Under the pieces are notes generated by a model that saw only the letters and a program-made list of their open reading frames with translations, was not told the origin of the DNA and searched no databases. From Campylobacterales bacterium (lineage in GTDB: Bacteria; Campylobacterota; Campylobacteria; Campylobacterales; Hydrogenimonadaceae), in assembly GCA_026986055.1 (NCBI GenBank), contig JALSPH010000148.1:1-10968 (forward strand): a stretch of 10,968 nt of DNA, in the 5' to 3' direction. Each line of letters starts with the position of its first letter. The first letter of the stretch is position 1. This document shows positions 1 to 7,324 of this stretch, in pieces. The position numbers and the translations under genes are program-made.

Positions 1-955
1 GAAATATTTCGTATATGAATATAGAGAGGTTATGGAAGCACTCAAAGAAGATGGGTTCGACGAGAGTGAAGCTAAAGAGGTCTGTAGAGCACTCTCCATA
101 ACTCCATCGGGAAATTTCGAAGGCAAAAACATCGTAAGAAACGAGACTTTGAGAGAGTACGAGTGGTGGCCCAGGGTAAAAGAGGTGCTCAAAGCGATAC
201 GAAAAGAGCGCACATACCCTTTCATAGACGAAAAGATCATAACCTCCTGGAACGCCATGATGATAAAGTCTCTCTTCATAGCCTCCGAAATCGAAAAGGA
301 GCGGCTGAAATATGCCGTGGAGTCTCTTGAAGCTCTTTTGGAACTTATGTACGTTGATGGGGTGTTGCATCACAGTACGTTGGCAGGAAACAGGCCGAAG
401 ATTGAAGCCTTTTTGGAAGATTTTGCGTATCTTTGCGATGCACTTTTACAGGCCTACCAGACAACACTCGACGAAAAGTGGCTCTCAATGGCGCATGAGC
501 TTGCCCAAAAAGCGATAGAGCTCTTCTATGAAGATGGAAAGTGGTACTTCAGCCGTGGCGAGTTTCCTACGGAGGCCGACATTTCAGACACCGGCTACCC
601 CGCAAGTTCGGCCGTCATGACCAACGTTCTCTTTACCCTTGCTTCACTTGTCGGTGAAGATTTCGACCAAAAAGCTTTCAAGACACTCGAATACAACTCC
701 ATAAAGATAGTAAAACAGCCTATGTGGCATGCCACATTCGTAAGGGCCGCACTACGCTACATTCACGAAGATATAGTGGTAAAATCTCTTCCGAACAGAC
801 TCGAAAAAGCGAAAGAGACTCTTCTTGAAGCGAAGTTCCCTTTCAAGCTGATCAAGTCTGAAATCACTCCAGAATATCTCCTCTGCAACAGGCATAGCTG
901 CTTTGCGGCCTGCAAAAGTGTCGATGAGCTTCGAGAGGTTCTGCAAGGCCTTTGA
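1..955 (+). CDS. YyaL/DUF255-type thioredoxin-domain protein, C-terminal part (5' truncated)
   Basis: The reading frame is open to the left edge: codons from base 2 read KYFVYEYREV before the first ATG at 32, so the gene starts outside the window and the ATG at 32 is internal. About 317 residues are visible. They match the C-terminal half of the YyaL / spermatogenesis-associated-protein-20 family, which has an N-terminal thioredoxin-like (DUF255) domain (not visible here) followed by an alpha/alpha-barrel resembling six-hairpin glycosidases and sugar epimerases. Family-like signatures are GNFEGKNI, DEKIITSWNAMMI, the DTGYPASSAVM helix and a C-terminal LCNRHSCFAAC segment, where the family usually has a Cys-containing CRxxxC-type ending. 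The precise biochemical role of the family is not settled, so no reaction is proposed. The stop at 953-955 lies 10 bases from the convergent nhaA stop. Confidence 0.85.
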   Translation, partial: KYFVYEYREVMEALKEDGFDESEAKEVCRALSITPSGNFEGKNIVRNETLREYEWWPRVKEVLKAIRKERTYPFIDEKIITSWNAMMIKSLFIASEIEKERLKYAVESLEALLELMYVDGVLHHSTLAGNRPKIEAFLEDFAYLCDALLQAYQTTLDEKWLSMAHELAQKAIELFYEDGKWYFSRGEFPTEADISDTGYPASSAVMTNVLFTLASLVGEDFDQKAFKTLEYNSIKIVKQPMWHATFVRAALRYIHEDIVVKSLPNRLEKAKETLLEAKFPFKLIKSEITPEYLLCNRHSCFAACKSVDELREVLQGL

Positions 956-965
956 AAACGAAAAG

Positions 966-2138
966 TCACTTCTGGGCCGGTTTGGCCCATTTCAATATAA
1001 GGTAACCGACCAAACCGGATAGGAATGATCCGAGCAAGATAGCGAGTTTGTCGGCATACTTGTAAACCTGACTGTCACTGAATGCCAGAGAGTCTACAAA
1101 AAGGCTCATCGTAAAGCCGATACCGGTAAGAACCGATACACCGTATAGTTGACGCCAACTACTACCTTCGGGTAAGGTTGCAAGCTTCATCTTTATAGCC
1201 AACCAGCTGAAACCAAATACTCCGACCTGCTTTCCTATGAAAAGCCCTAGCATTATGCCCATAGGGACAGGACCGAACATCTCATCTATAGAGATACCTC
1301 TAAGATCGACTCCCGCATTCACGAAAGCGAAAAGCGGAAGAATCATAAAAGCTACCCAGTAGTGAAGGTCATGCTCCATCTCTTTTGACATCGAGAAGGA
1401 TTTGCCGTCTTTGGTTTTTGAAGCAAGAGGGATGAAAAATGCCAAAGCCACGCCTGCAAGAGTAGCATGAACACCCGACTTTAGCACACTCACCCATAAA
1501 ACCGTACCTACAAGTATATAGGCCGCTTTTCTGGCGACACCCATGCGGTTCATAATAAAAAGTATCACAAGAGCTGCAGAAGCCACACCTATAGAGAGCA
1601 TGGAGAGCTCACTCGTGTAGAAGAGAGCTATGATGATTATGGCGCCAAGGTCGTCTATGATGGCAAGAGCCATCAAAAATATCTTCAAAGAGACCGGAAC
1701 ACGCTTGCCAAGCAGAGAGAGAATCCCAAGAGCGAAGGCTATATCGGTCGCGGTGGGGATGGCCCATCCGTTCATGGCGAAAGATTCGCCCTTGTTGAAT
1801 GCTATGTAGACTAGCGCCGGAACGACCATACCCCCGACTGCCGCGATGCCCGGAAGGGTCACCTGCTTCAAAGAGGAGAGATGCCCCTCCATCACTTCAC
1901 GCTTCACCTCAAGACCTATGAGAAAGAAGAAGACCGCCATCAAACCGTCGTTTACCCAAAGAAGCAGCGGCTTGGCTATCTGAAGAGCACCTATCCTCAC
2001 TTCAACCGGCGTATGCAAAAATCCGTTATACCACTCCGAGAGTGGGCTGTTCTGCAGAGCAAGGGCGAAAACTGTAACCACTATAAGCAGAATACCGGCC
2101 GAAGACTCCTTTTTTATAAAATCTTCGAGTATCTTCAT
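966..2138 (-). CDS. nhaA: Na+/H+ antiporter NhaA
   Basis: This 390-residue inner-membrane antiporter belongs to the NhaA family, which exchanges external protons for internal Na+ or Li+ to hold pH and sodium homeostasis. The length is normal for the family and many hydrophobic helices are evident. Key family residues are present: PTATDIAF with T131/D132 and the IDDLGA motif with D162/D163, equivalent to E. coli T132/D133 and D163/D164 of the ion-binding site. Also present are GVHATLAG with H224 (equivalent to H225), [13 protein letters not shown], and K302 in the segment IGKQVG (equivalent to K300). The start ATG has an AAGG at 2145-2148, six bases upstream. The gene stands alone: the neighbour upstream in transcription is 133 bases away and the neighbour downstream is convergent. 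No missing residue or frameshift was seen. Confidence 0.97.
   Translation of the reverse strand: MKILEDFIKKESSAGILLIVVTVFALALQNSPLSEWYNGFLHTPVEVRIGALQIAKPLLLWVNDGLMAVFFFLIGLEVKREVMEGHLSSLKQVTLPGIAAVGGMVVPALVYIAFNKGESFAMNGWAIPTATDIAFALGILSLLGKRVPVSLKIFLMALAIIDDLGAIIIIALFYTSELSMLSIGVASAALVILFIMNRMGVARKAAYILVGTVLWVSVLKSGVHATLAGVALAFFIPLASKTKDGKSFSMSKEMEHDLHYWVAFMILPLFAFVNAGVDLRGISIDEMFGPVPMGIMLGLFIGKQVGVFGFSWLAIKMKLATLPEGSSWRQLYGVSVLTGIGFTMSLFVDSLAFSDSQVYKYADKLAILLGSFLSGLVGYLILKWAKPAQK
973..992 (+). terminator. Possible terminator for the YyaL-type gene, inside the 3' end of nhaA
   Basis: TGGGCC (973-978) and GGCCCA (984-989) form a perfect 6-bp stem with a 5-base loop, followed on the + strand by a short T run (990-992). 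It begins 18 bases after the YyaL-type stop. It lies within the last codons of nhaA on the other strand, so it could serve as a compact terminator for the rightward gene and perhaps for both. The T tract is short, so termination strength is uncertain. Confidence 0.4.
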
Positions 2139-2166
2139 CTTTTTCCTTGTCGATAAAATTTTGAAT

Positions 2167-2172
2167 ATTATA
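2167..2172 (-). promoter_or_regulatory. Candidate -10 box of the nhaA promoter
   Basis: On the minus strand TATAAT lies about 29 bases upstream of the nhaA ATG, placing a transcript start near 2160 and a leader of roughly 22 bases. No good -35 hexamer sits at the standard distance. Weak -35 elements are known for Campylobacterota sigma-70 promoters, so this is plausible but not proven. Confidence 0.45.
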
Positions 2173-2271
2173 TCTTTAATATCCTCCTATTGACACCATC
2201 TCTCTTATGTTAGAGTAGAGAGTTTTGCTCAAAAAAAGAAAAATGTTTCACTTCGCAACCGTAAATCGAAC

Positions 2272-3498
2272 CTACTCGTAACTTCTCACTATAGACTCTC
2301 CCGCTTCAAAGAGGTTCAAGCCGAGTCTTTTTACGGTTTCTCTATATTCCTCATCTTCTCCACACTCTACACTTTTTGCCAACTTCAGATACTCTGCAAG
2401 GGTCCCTTTACCGGCCAAAAGAGCGCTTTTTACCGCCCCGTCTATTCTCATCCGCTCAAGCAGACTCTCCATCGGCATCTCGAAAATCGTGTCGGCAAGC
2501 GAGAGAGTGCCGGTAAAAGCAGCCATATCCTGCACCTCTTTTCTATCTCCATGCATCATGGAGATTCTCCTTAAAAGTCTCGACCTGAACCCTGCCAGAG
2601 CGACTAAAGGGGATCGCTCCATTTTCGAAATATTCCCGTTGGCGTAGGCAAGCATATAGAGCCATGTAAGAAGATCTTTTCTGCCTATCATCATAACTGC
2701 ATGAGAGATGGAACGGATGGGGTTTTTAAAGGAAAAGCGGGCGGAGTTTAGAAACTGAATAAGCTGCAAAGAGAGGTCGGGTGCCCTCTCGAAGGCCGCA
2801 GCTATCTCGTTTGGGTCGGAACTTTCGTCCAAAAGCAGGCCGGTAAGTTCAAGAAGAGTGCTTTTGGAAGGGTCGAGCGAACTCTTCTTTTTAATCTCCG
2901 GCTTGGAGAAGAAGTAGCCCTGAAAAAGTGTGCAACCTGCAGCTTTGTATAGCTTGAACTCATCCAAACTCTCCACCTTCTCTGCAAGAAACTTCAAATG
3001 GGGGCAGGAAGCAAGCCTTTTTATCATACTCTCGACAAGCTCGATCTTACTATCTCTTATGTCGATCTTGACGATCTCAATGAAAGGAAGAATCGCCTCA
3101 TACTCTTTTATGAAATCTTCGCTAAAAGTCATATCGTCAAGGGCGAAACGGTACCCAAGAGAGTGAAGCTCCTCAACTCTTTCAACGAGAGAAGTTTCTA
3201 TCTTTACATCCTCGAGAATCTCTATGTAGAACCGCTCTTTCGGAAGCATTGTTATGAAGTCGCCCAGTATGAACTCTCTATCGGCGTTTATGAAAGCTCC
3301 GCCTCCTCCTACGAGTCTCTCGACACCAAACTGATTCAGAGCGTTTACCGCCACCCTGCTTGTCACATACAGATCGTCTAGTTCGCAAAGGTCTGCTCTA
3401 TTTTTATCGCTGGAAAGGTCTCTGAAAAGCAGCTCGTATGCAAACAGATCTCCATTTGCATCCACTATAGGCTGCCTCGCTATGAAAACTGAACTCAT
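2272..3498 (-). CDS. EAL-HDOD domain signalling protein (YuxH-like)
   Basis: This 408-residue soluble protein has an N-terminal EAL-type domain (about 1-205) and a C-terminal HDOD domain (about 210-390). EAL domains hydrolyse or bind cyclic di-GMP; HDOD domains are HD-related modules that have usually lost metal catalysis and act in signalling. EAL landmarks in order are the YELLFR motif (E22, ELL in place of EAL), N71 in INADRE, E93 in IEILED, D121/D122 in LDDM, K144 and D146 in VKID, E173 in AEKVE and Q193 in FQGYFF. The HDOD part shows the long helix near 217-255 with LIQFLNSARF and the SISHAVMMIGRKDL segment. The stretch after DD reads MTF instead of the usual FGTG, so loop 6 is altered and hydrolysis is doubtful. 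No strong ribosome binding site precedes the ATG. Its target pathway cannot be read from the neighbours. Confidence 0.9.
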   Translation of the reverse strand: MSSVFIARQPIVDANGDLFAYELLFRDLSSDKNRADLCELDDLYVTSRVAVNALNQFGVERLVGGGGAFINADREFILGDFITMLPKERFYIEILEDVKIETSLVERVEELHSLGYRFALDDMTFSEDFIKEYEAILPFIEIVKIDIRDSKIELVESMIKRLASCPHLKFLAEKVESLDEFKLYKAAGCTLFQGYFFSKPEIKKKSSLDPSKSTLLELTGLLLDESSDPNEIAAAFERAPDLSLQLIQFLNSARFSFKNPIRSISHAVMMIGRKDLLTWLYMLAYANGNISKMERSPLVALAGFRSRLLRRISMMHGDRKEVQDMAAFTGTLSLADTIFEMPMESLLERMRIDGAVKSALLAGKGTLAEYLKLAKSVECGEDEEYRETVKRLGLNLFEAGESIVRSYE

Positions 3499-3679
3499 GA
3501 AGAGATTTTAGCGTAAAACTACTTAACATAATTTAGCACAAACATACAAACTGTTGCAAATATGCATACTTTATTATTTTATATTTGATTAAGCATACAT
3601 AATGTATCTTTCGATAGAAATAAACTAAAGTGCGGGAAGAGAGTTAAGCTTTTCGCGAAATCAATAAGATAGGAAAAAT
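3499..3679. promoter_or_regulatory. Divergent intergenic region with candidate promoters and a palindrome
   Basis: These 181 AT-rich bases separate the leftward EAL-HDOD gene from the rightward 67-residue ORF, so both promoters should lie here. TTGCAA (3554-3559), its own reverse complement, could be a -35 in either direction. Rightwards it is 17 bases from TTTTAT (3577-3582); leftwards it is 18 bases from TAAATT. Neither match is strong. The 13-base palindrome ATACAT-A-ATGTAT (3595-3607) sits just downstream of the rightward -10 candidate, where an operator would be expected. No gene was found in this stretch. Confidence 0.35.
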
Positions 3680-3883
3680 ATGCATAAGCTAATTAAGTAT
3701 CTATTTGATGGATATAATCAAGCTATAATAGTAGGTACTCCAGACTTCACGCAAAACAATCAATATACTGATATTGCAAATATTGGTAACGATATACGTT
3801 ATAGCATGCAAAAGGCGTATAATGCAAAAAAAGAAGAACATTCAAAACCACACAAAATTAAATATAGAAGAAAACGAAAATAA
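3680..3883 (+). CDS. 67-residue protein of unknown function, or 5' part of a frameshifted gene
   Basis: I do not recognise this protein. It starts at an ATG with AGGA at 3671-3674, five bases upstream. Its first 50 or so codons look coding, with many Asn, Asp and Gly and A/T third positions typical of this AT-rich island. The last 20 residues are strongly basic (ending RRKRK) and come from the stretch where the DUF2335-type frame is the better coding frame. The junction lies at an A7 run (3826-3832). Three readings fit: a short independent gene translationally coupled to the next; the N-terminal part of one longer protein interrupted by a one-base indel in the A run; or a slippage-expressed fusion. 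No signal peptide or membrane segment is evident. Confidence 0.45.
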   Translation: MHKLIKYLFDGYNQAIIVGTPDFTQNNQYTDIANIGNDIRYSMQKAYNAKKEEHSKPHKIKYRRKRK

Positions 3884-4211
3884 TGTTCAACTACAAATCC
3901 GTCAAGCTCCTTTGCCAGACCCGCATGAACTAAGAGAATATAAAAACATAAGTAAAGATCTTCCAGATAGAATTATTAAAATGGCTGAAAAAGAGCAGTC
4001 ATTTCGCCATAAAGCTACATATATAGGGCAGATACAATTTTTATTATTGACCCTCGGTGGTTATTCCATAGCTGCATTTGTAGGAATATATGGTCAAAGT
4101 TGGCCTACCACAGGTGTAGCAGCAGCAATTGCGGCAGGAGTGAGTTACGTTGCTTATGTTTTCAAATCAAACAATCCCAAACCACCGAAAAACCAACAAA
4201 AAACTGATTAA
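3822..4211 (+). CDS. DUF2335-type small membrane protein
   Basis: Starting at the ATG at 3822 gives 129 residues. This start is preferred because AAAGG (3811-3815) lies six bases upstream; the same frame extends back to a TTG at 3774, but without a ribosome binding site. The charged, Asn- and Gln-rich N-terminus leads to a segment resembling the DUF2335 core: QAPLPDPHELREY (28-40), then LPDRIIKMAEKEQSFRHK (47-64). Two hydrophobic stretches follow (about 68-90 and 97-115), then a polar Pro/Lys/Gln tail, giving a two-helix inner-membrane topology. The family has no established function. It overlaps the 67-residue ORF by 62 bases in the +1 frame, so the two are co-transcribed or were once one gene. 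Its composition differs sharply from flanking genes, which suggests transfer. The family assignment rests on recalled motif similarity only. Confidence 0.72.
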   Translation: MQKKKNIQNHTKLNIEENENNVQLQIRQAPLPDPHELREYKNISKDLPDRIIKMAEKEQSFRHKATYIGQIQFLLLTLGGYSIAAFVGIYGQSWPTTGVAAAIAAGVSYVAYVFKSNNPKPPKNQQKTD

Positions 4212-4241
4212 ATGGTATAAAAAATTTTAAAAGTCATACTC

Positions 4242-4730
4242 TTACACTACCCCAAAAACCTCCCGCCAAATTTTCACTTTCGTCTCAAAATCGATTGCGG
4301 CATATGCCGGTGAAGGTGAAGGAAGAAGCGCTGTCGGTAGCTTGATTTTATTTTTGAAGTATCTTTTAAAAAGTGCTTCCGCTTTTCTTCCGGTAAATAG
4401 AATCTTTTCGATATTTCCATACTCTCTTAAAAGGGCCTCTATATCGTTTGGTTCGCAGGACTTTAGGTTGCTGTCTGCGGAGTTGGTTCGCTCACATGAG
4501 CCGACTACGTCCCAAAGGGCAAGCTTTGCATCTTTTAAGAGCTCTATCCGCTCATCGCGACTATCTGCCGGCATCGAGTAGATTCGTGAAAGTATGGGCC
4601 AAAACTGGTTTCTAGGATGCGCGTAATAGAAACTGTTTTCAAAAGATTTAAGGCTCGGAAAGGAGCCTAAAACAAGAGTTTTTGAATCTTTGAAAATTAA
4701 AGGCTTAAAAGGGTGTGTAGATTTTTGCAT
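4242..4730 (-). CDS. DNA-deoxyinosine glycosylase (uracil-DNA glycosylase superfamily, family 6-like)
   Basis: This 162-residue protein resembles the hypoxanthine-DNA glycosylase group of the uracil-DNA glycosylase superfamily, which removes deaminated adenine (hypoxanthine) from DNA to begin base excision repair in the cytoplasm. Evidence is the N-terminal LVLGSFPSLKSF (19-30), the YYAHPRNQFW block (35-44) containing a conserved Asn (N41), the central ALWDVVGSCER segment, IEKILFTGRKAE, and the C-terminal LPSPSPAYA motif that replaces the HPS-type DNA-contacting motif of classical enzymes. Length is typical. No Shine-Dalgarno sequence precedes the ATG, and the dnaK terminator ends only 13 bases before it. 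The gene therefore probably depends on readthrough or on a promoter inside the dnaK 3' end. Its 3' end converges on the DUF2335-type gene 30 bases away. Confidence 0.85.
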   Translation of the reverse strand: MQKSTHPFKPLIFKDSKTLVLGSFPSLKSFENSFYYAHPRNQFWPILSRIYSMPADSRDERIELLKDAKLALWDVVGSCERTNSADSNLKSCEPNDIEALLREYGNIEKILFTGRKAEALFKRYFKNKIKLPTALLPSPSPAYAAIDFETKVKIWREVFGVV

Positions 4731-4743
4731 ATTTGAAAGAGAT

Positions 4744-4770
4744 AAAAAAGCCGGAGGAAGATCTCCGGCT
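4744..4770 (-). terminator. Intrinsic terminator of the hrcA-grpE-dnaK operon
   Basis: Read on the minus strand, AGCCGGAG and CTCCGGCT form a perfect 8-bp GC-rich stem with a 6-base loop (4749-4770), followed directly by a run of T. It begins 8 bases after the dnaK stop codon. This is a classic Rho-independent terminator. Confidence 0.93.
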
Positions 4771-4778
4771 GATCGGAA

Positions 4779-6671
4779 TTACTCCACTTCGGCGTCTATG
4801 ACGTCGTCATCGCCGCCTTTTTTGGCGCCGCCGCCCTGGGCTCCGCCGGCAGCTTCACCGCCCTGCTCTTTTTTGTAGATAGCCTCGGCAAGCTTGTGGC
4901 TTACTTCGGTAAGCGCTTTTACCTTCTCTTCTATCTGCTCTTTTGTAGCACTCTCATCTTTTAGAGTCTCTTTCAGAGCGTCAAGTGCGGCTTGAACCTT
5001 CTCTTTTTCGCCCGCTTCGAGGTTCTCTCCCACTTCACCGAGGCTCTTTTCCGTCTGATAGACAAGAGCGTCGGCCTGGTTTCTTGTCTCTATGAGCTCT
5101 TTGCGTTTGCGGTCCTCCTCTTTATGCGCTTCGGCATCGCGGACCATTCTTTCTATCTCCTCTTCGCTCAGTCCCGAAGAGCCGGTTATCTTGATCTCTT
5201 GAGACTTGCCGGTAGCTTTGTCTTTGGCGCTTACGGTCAAAATACCGTTTGCGTCGATGTCGAAGGTAACCTCTATCTGAGGTACGCCTCTTGGAGCCGG
5301 TGGAATTCCGGTAAGCTCGAACTGTCCGAGAGACTTGTTGTCTTTCGCCATCTCGCGTTCACCCTGCACTACATGAATCGTAACTGCAGGCTGGTTGTCT
5401 TCCGCTGTCGAGAAGACTTGAGACTTCTTGACCGGGATTGTAGTCCCTTTTTCGATGATCTTGGTGGTAACTCCGCCAAGAGTCTCGATACCAAGGCTCA
5501 GAGGCGTAACGTCAAGAAGCAAGACATCTTTTACGTCACCTTTGAGGATTCCTCCCTGAATAGCAGCACCTATCGCAACTACCTCATCCGGGTTAACCGA
5601 CTTGTTGAGCTCTTTTCCGAAGAAGCTTTTGACTTTCTCTTGTACTAGTGGAATCCTTGTAGAGCCACCGACCATTACGATCTCTTTTATATCGTTTTTG
5701 CTGAGTCCGGAGTCTTTTAGAACCTCTTCTATTTTGGTAATGGTAGAGTCGACCAGATCTGCTATCAGACTCTCGAACTTGGCTCTGTTTATCTTCATTA
5801 CAAGGTGCTTCGGACCGCTGGCATCGGCTGTAATGAACGGAAGGTTTATCTCCGTCTCTTGAGCGGTAGAGAGCTCTTTTTTGGCATTTTCGGCAGCCTC
5901 TTTAAGTCGTTGAAGCGCCATGACGTCTGCTTTTAGGTCTATGCCGTTCTCTTTTTTGAACTCTTCTGCTACATAATCTATGAGCCTGTTGTCGAAGTCG
6001 TCACCGCCCAAGAATGCGTCGCCGCCTGTAGCGAGAACTTCAACAACGTTGTCCCCGGTCTCTAGGATCGTAACGTCAAACGTTCCTCCTCCCAAGTCGT
6101 AGACGCAGATCTTCTCGGCCTCTTTCTTATCCAGACCGTAAGCAAGCGCGGCGGCGGTAGGCTCGTTTATGATTCTAAGCACGTTTAGCCCTGCGATGGT
6201 TCCCGCCTCTTTTGTCGCTTTACGCTGAGAGTCGTTGAAGTATGCCGGTACGGTAATGACCGCTTCCGTTACCTCTTCGCCCAGATACGCCTCCGCATCC
6301 TCTTTGAGCTTCATCAAAATTTTTGCTGAAATCTCTTGAGGCGTATATGTCTTTCCGTCTACCTCAACCGCACAAGCGCCGTTTTTGTCCACAACATGGT
6401 AAGGAAGGCGCTTTTTAGCCTCGGCAGCCTTCTCCTCGTTACACATAAGACCCATAATTCTTTTCACCGAATATATAGTCTTTTCAGGGTTTGTAACCAT
6501 CTGTCTTTTTGCCGGGTCACCGACTAAAATCTCACCTTTGTCGGTAAATGCCACGACGGAGGGAGTAGTGTTCTTCCCCTCTTTGTTTGCTATTATTTTA
6601 CCTTCGCCGCCTTCGAAAACCGCCATAGCGGAGTTGGTGGTTCCCAGGTCTATTCCTATTACTTTTCCCAT
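4779..6671 (-). CDS. dnaK: Chaperone protein DnaK (Hsp70)
   Basis: This 630-residue ATP-dependent chaperone binds exposed hydrophobic segments of unfolded proteins in the cytoplasm and cycles with a DnaJ and with GrpE. The nucleotide-binding domain carries the Hsp70 signatures [14 protein letters not shown] (5-18), [15 protein letters not shown] (190-204) and [17 protein letters not shown] (331-347), plus [13 protein letters not shown] (168-180). The interdomain linker DVLLLDVTP lies at 382-390. The substrate-binding beta domain follows, then a helical lid rich in Glu and Lys, and a Gly-rich tail ending [10 protein letters not shown]. Length is normal for bacteria. The ATG is supported by AAGGAG (6677-6682) five bases upstream. 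It is the last gene of the heat-shock operon, 85 bases after grpE, and is followed by a strong terminator. Confidence 0.99.
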   Translation of the reverse strand: MGKVIGIDLGTTNSAMAVFEGGEGKIIANKEGKNTTPSVVAFTDKGEILVGDPAKRQMVTNPEKTIYSVKRIMGLMCNEEKAAEAKKRLPYHVVDKNGACAVEVDGKTYTPQEISAKILMKLKEDAEAYLGEEVTEAVITVPAYFNDSQRKATKEAGTIAGLNVLRIINEPTAAALAYGLDKKEAEKICVYDLGGGTFDVTILETGDNVVEVLATGGDAFLGGDDFDNRLIDYVAEEFKKENGIDLKADVMALQRLKEAAENAKKELSTAQETEINLPFITADASGPKHLVMKINRAKFESLIADLVDSTITKIEEVLKDSGLSKNDIKEIVMVGGSTRIPLVQEKVKSFFGKELNKSVNPDEVVAIGAAIQGGILKGDVKDVLLLDVTPLSLGIETLGGVTTKIIEKGTTIPVKKSQVFSTAEDNQPAVTIHVVQGEREMAKDNKSLGQFELTGIPPAPRGVPQIEVTFDIDANGILTVSAKDKATGKSQEIKITGSSGLSEEEIERMVRDAEAHKEEDRKRKELIETRNQADALVYQTEKSLGEVGENLEAGEKEKVQAALDALKETLKDESATKEQIEEKVKALTEVSHKLAEAIYKKEQGGEAAGGAQGGGAKKGGDDDVIDAEVE

Positions 6672-6700
6672 CTTTTCTCCTTCCAGAAATTTAATTTTTT

Positions 6701-6723
6701 AGTTGAGTCTATTATACTCAACT
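6701..6723 (-). promoter_or_regulatory. Inverted repeat with TATAAT in its loop, between grpE and dnaK
   Basis: AGTTGAGT (6701-6708) and ACTCAACT (6716-6723) form a perfect 8-bp stem with a 7-base loop. On the minus strand TATAAT spans the loop and the first stem base (6711-6716). It is not a leftward terminator, because A rather than T follows the stem in that direction. It could be an RNA stem that affects processing or stability between grpE and dnaK, or an internal dnaK promoter under an operator. No convincing -35 was found. Confidence 0.5.
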
Positions 6724-6738
6724 TTTAGTTACGCTTCT

Positions 6739-6752
6739 GCTACTTTAGTAGC
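6739..6752 (-). repeat. Short palindrome just after grpE
   Basis: GCTACT (6739-6744) and AGTAGC (6747-6752) form a perfect inverted repeat around two bases. It begins four bases past the grpE stop in the direction of transcription. As RNA it would fold as a 5-bp stem with a 4-base loop. Together with the larger hairpin beyond it, it gives two consecutive stems in the grpE-dnaK spacer. Its function is unknown. Confidence 0.4.
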
Positions 6753-6756
6753 AAAA

Positions 6757-7323
6757 TTACTTAGCCACACTAACCATTGCCGGCCTTAGCAACCGCTCCT
6801 TGTAGGTGTAGCCTTTTTGAAGCACCTGAACGATCTGACCGCTCTCGTGCTCTTCGCTTTCAACCTGCATAACCGCTTCGTGAAAGTTAGGGTTGAACCC
6901 TTCATCGATATCGACCACTTTTATATGGTGTTTCTCGAAAGTCTTCACGAACTGATCCAGGGTCAACTGAACCCCTTCTCTCAGCTTCTGCAGATGCTCA
7001 TCGCCCCCCTCTTCGGGAGTCGGAATGGACGCAAGAGCCAGTTCCAGAGAGTCCATTACCGGAAGCAGATCTCTTGCGAACTGCTCCTGCGCGTAAGCGA
7101 CGCTCTTCTCCTTCTCCCGCTCCATTCTCTTTTTGATATTTTCAAACTCGGCATGCATTCGAAGATATCTGTCTTCGCACTCGCTTAGCTTCTCTTTGCA
7201 CTCTTCGAGTTCACTCTTTTTGGAATCGTCGGCAGAACTCTCCTCTGCTTTCTCTTCAGCCTCTTCCTCTCTTACGGCCTCCTCTTCTTGCCGCTCTTTG
7301 CGATCTTTATGTTTGCCTCCCAT
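6757..7323 (-). CDS. grpE: GrpE, nucleotide exchange factor for DnaK
   Basis: GrpE is the cytoplasmic homodimeric factor that releases ADP from DnaK. I place the start at the ATG at 7321-7323 (188 residues), because AAGGAGG (7330-7336) lies six bases upstream; a longer open frame to 7368 lies inside hrcA and has no such support. The first 35 or so residues are highly charged and probably disordered. A long coiled coil follows (about 36-85, including ECEDRYLRMHAEFENIKKR). The C-terminal beta domain carries GFNPNFHEAVMQV (142-154) and the family-typical ending QKGYTYKERLLRPAMVSVAK (169-188). The hrcA stop codon is one base upstream of this start, and the ribosome binding site is encoded by the last codons of hrcA, so translation is likely coupled. 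Confidence 0.97.
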   Translation of the reverse strand: MGGKHKDRKERQEEEAVREEEAEEKAEESSADDSKKSELEECKEKLSECEDRYLRMHAEFENIKKRMEREKEKSVAYAQEQFARDLLPVMDSLELALASIPTPEEGGDEHLQKLREGVQLTLDQFVKTFEKHHIKVVDIDEGFNPNFHEAVMQVESEEHESGQIVQVLQKGYTYKERLLRPAMVSVAK

Positions 7324-7324
7324 C

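Noticed and set aside
2190..2195. TTGACA on the + strand, a possible -35
   Set aside because: No -10 at a usable distance and no rightward gene follows; the next gene is on the minus strand.
3533..3561. TTAGCAC followed by TTGCAA, a possible second CIRCE near the EAL-HDOD gene
   Set aside because: Only the left arm fits; the right side matches CIRCE poorly at any allowed spacing, and no chaperone gene is adjacent.
3774..3821. A longer DUF2335-type start at a TTG codon
   Set aside because: No ribosome binding site, unlikely residues (ILVTIYVIACKRR), and the upstream stretch looks coding in the other frame; the ATG at 3822 is better supported.
4992..5648. A 218-residue open frame on the + strand inside dnaK
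   Set aside because: It is antisense to a fully conserved DnaK frame, shows no recognisable domain and has no start context; it is a by-product of codon bias.
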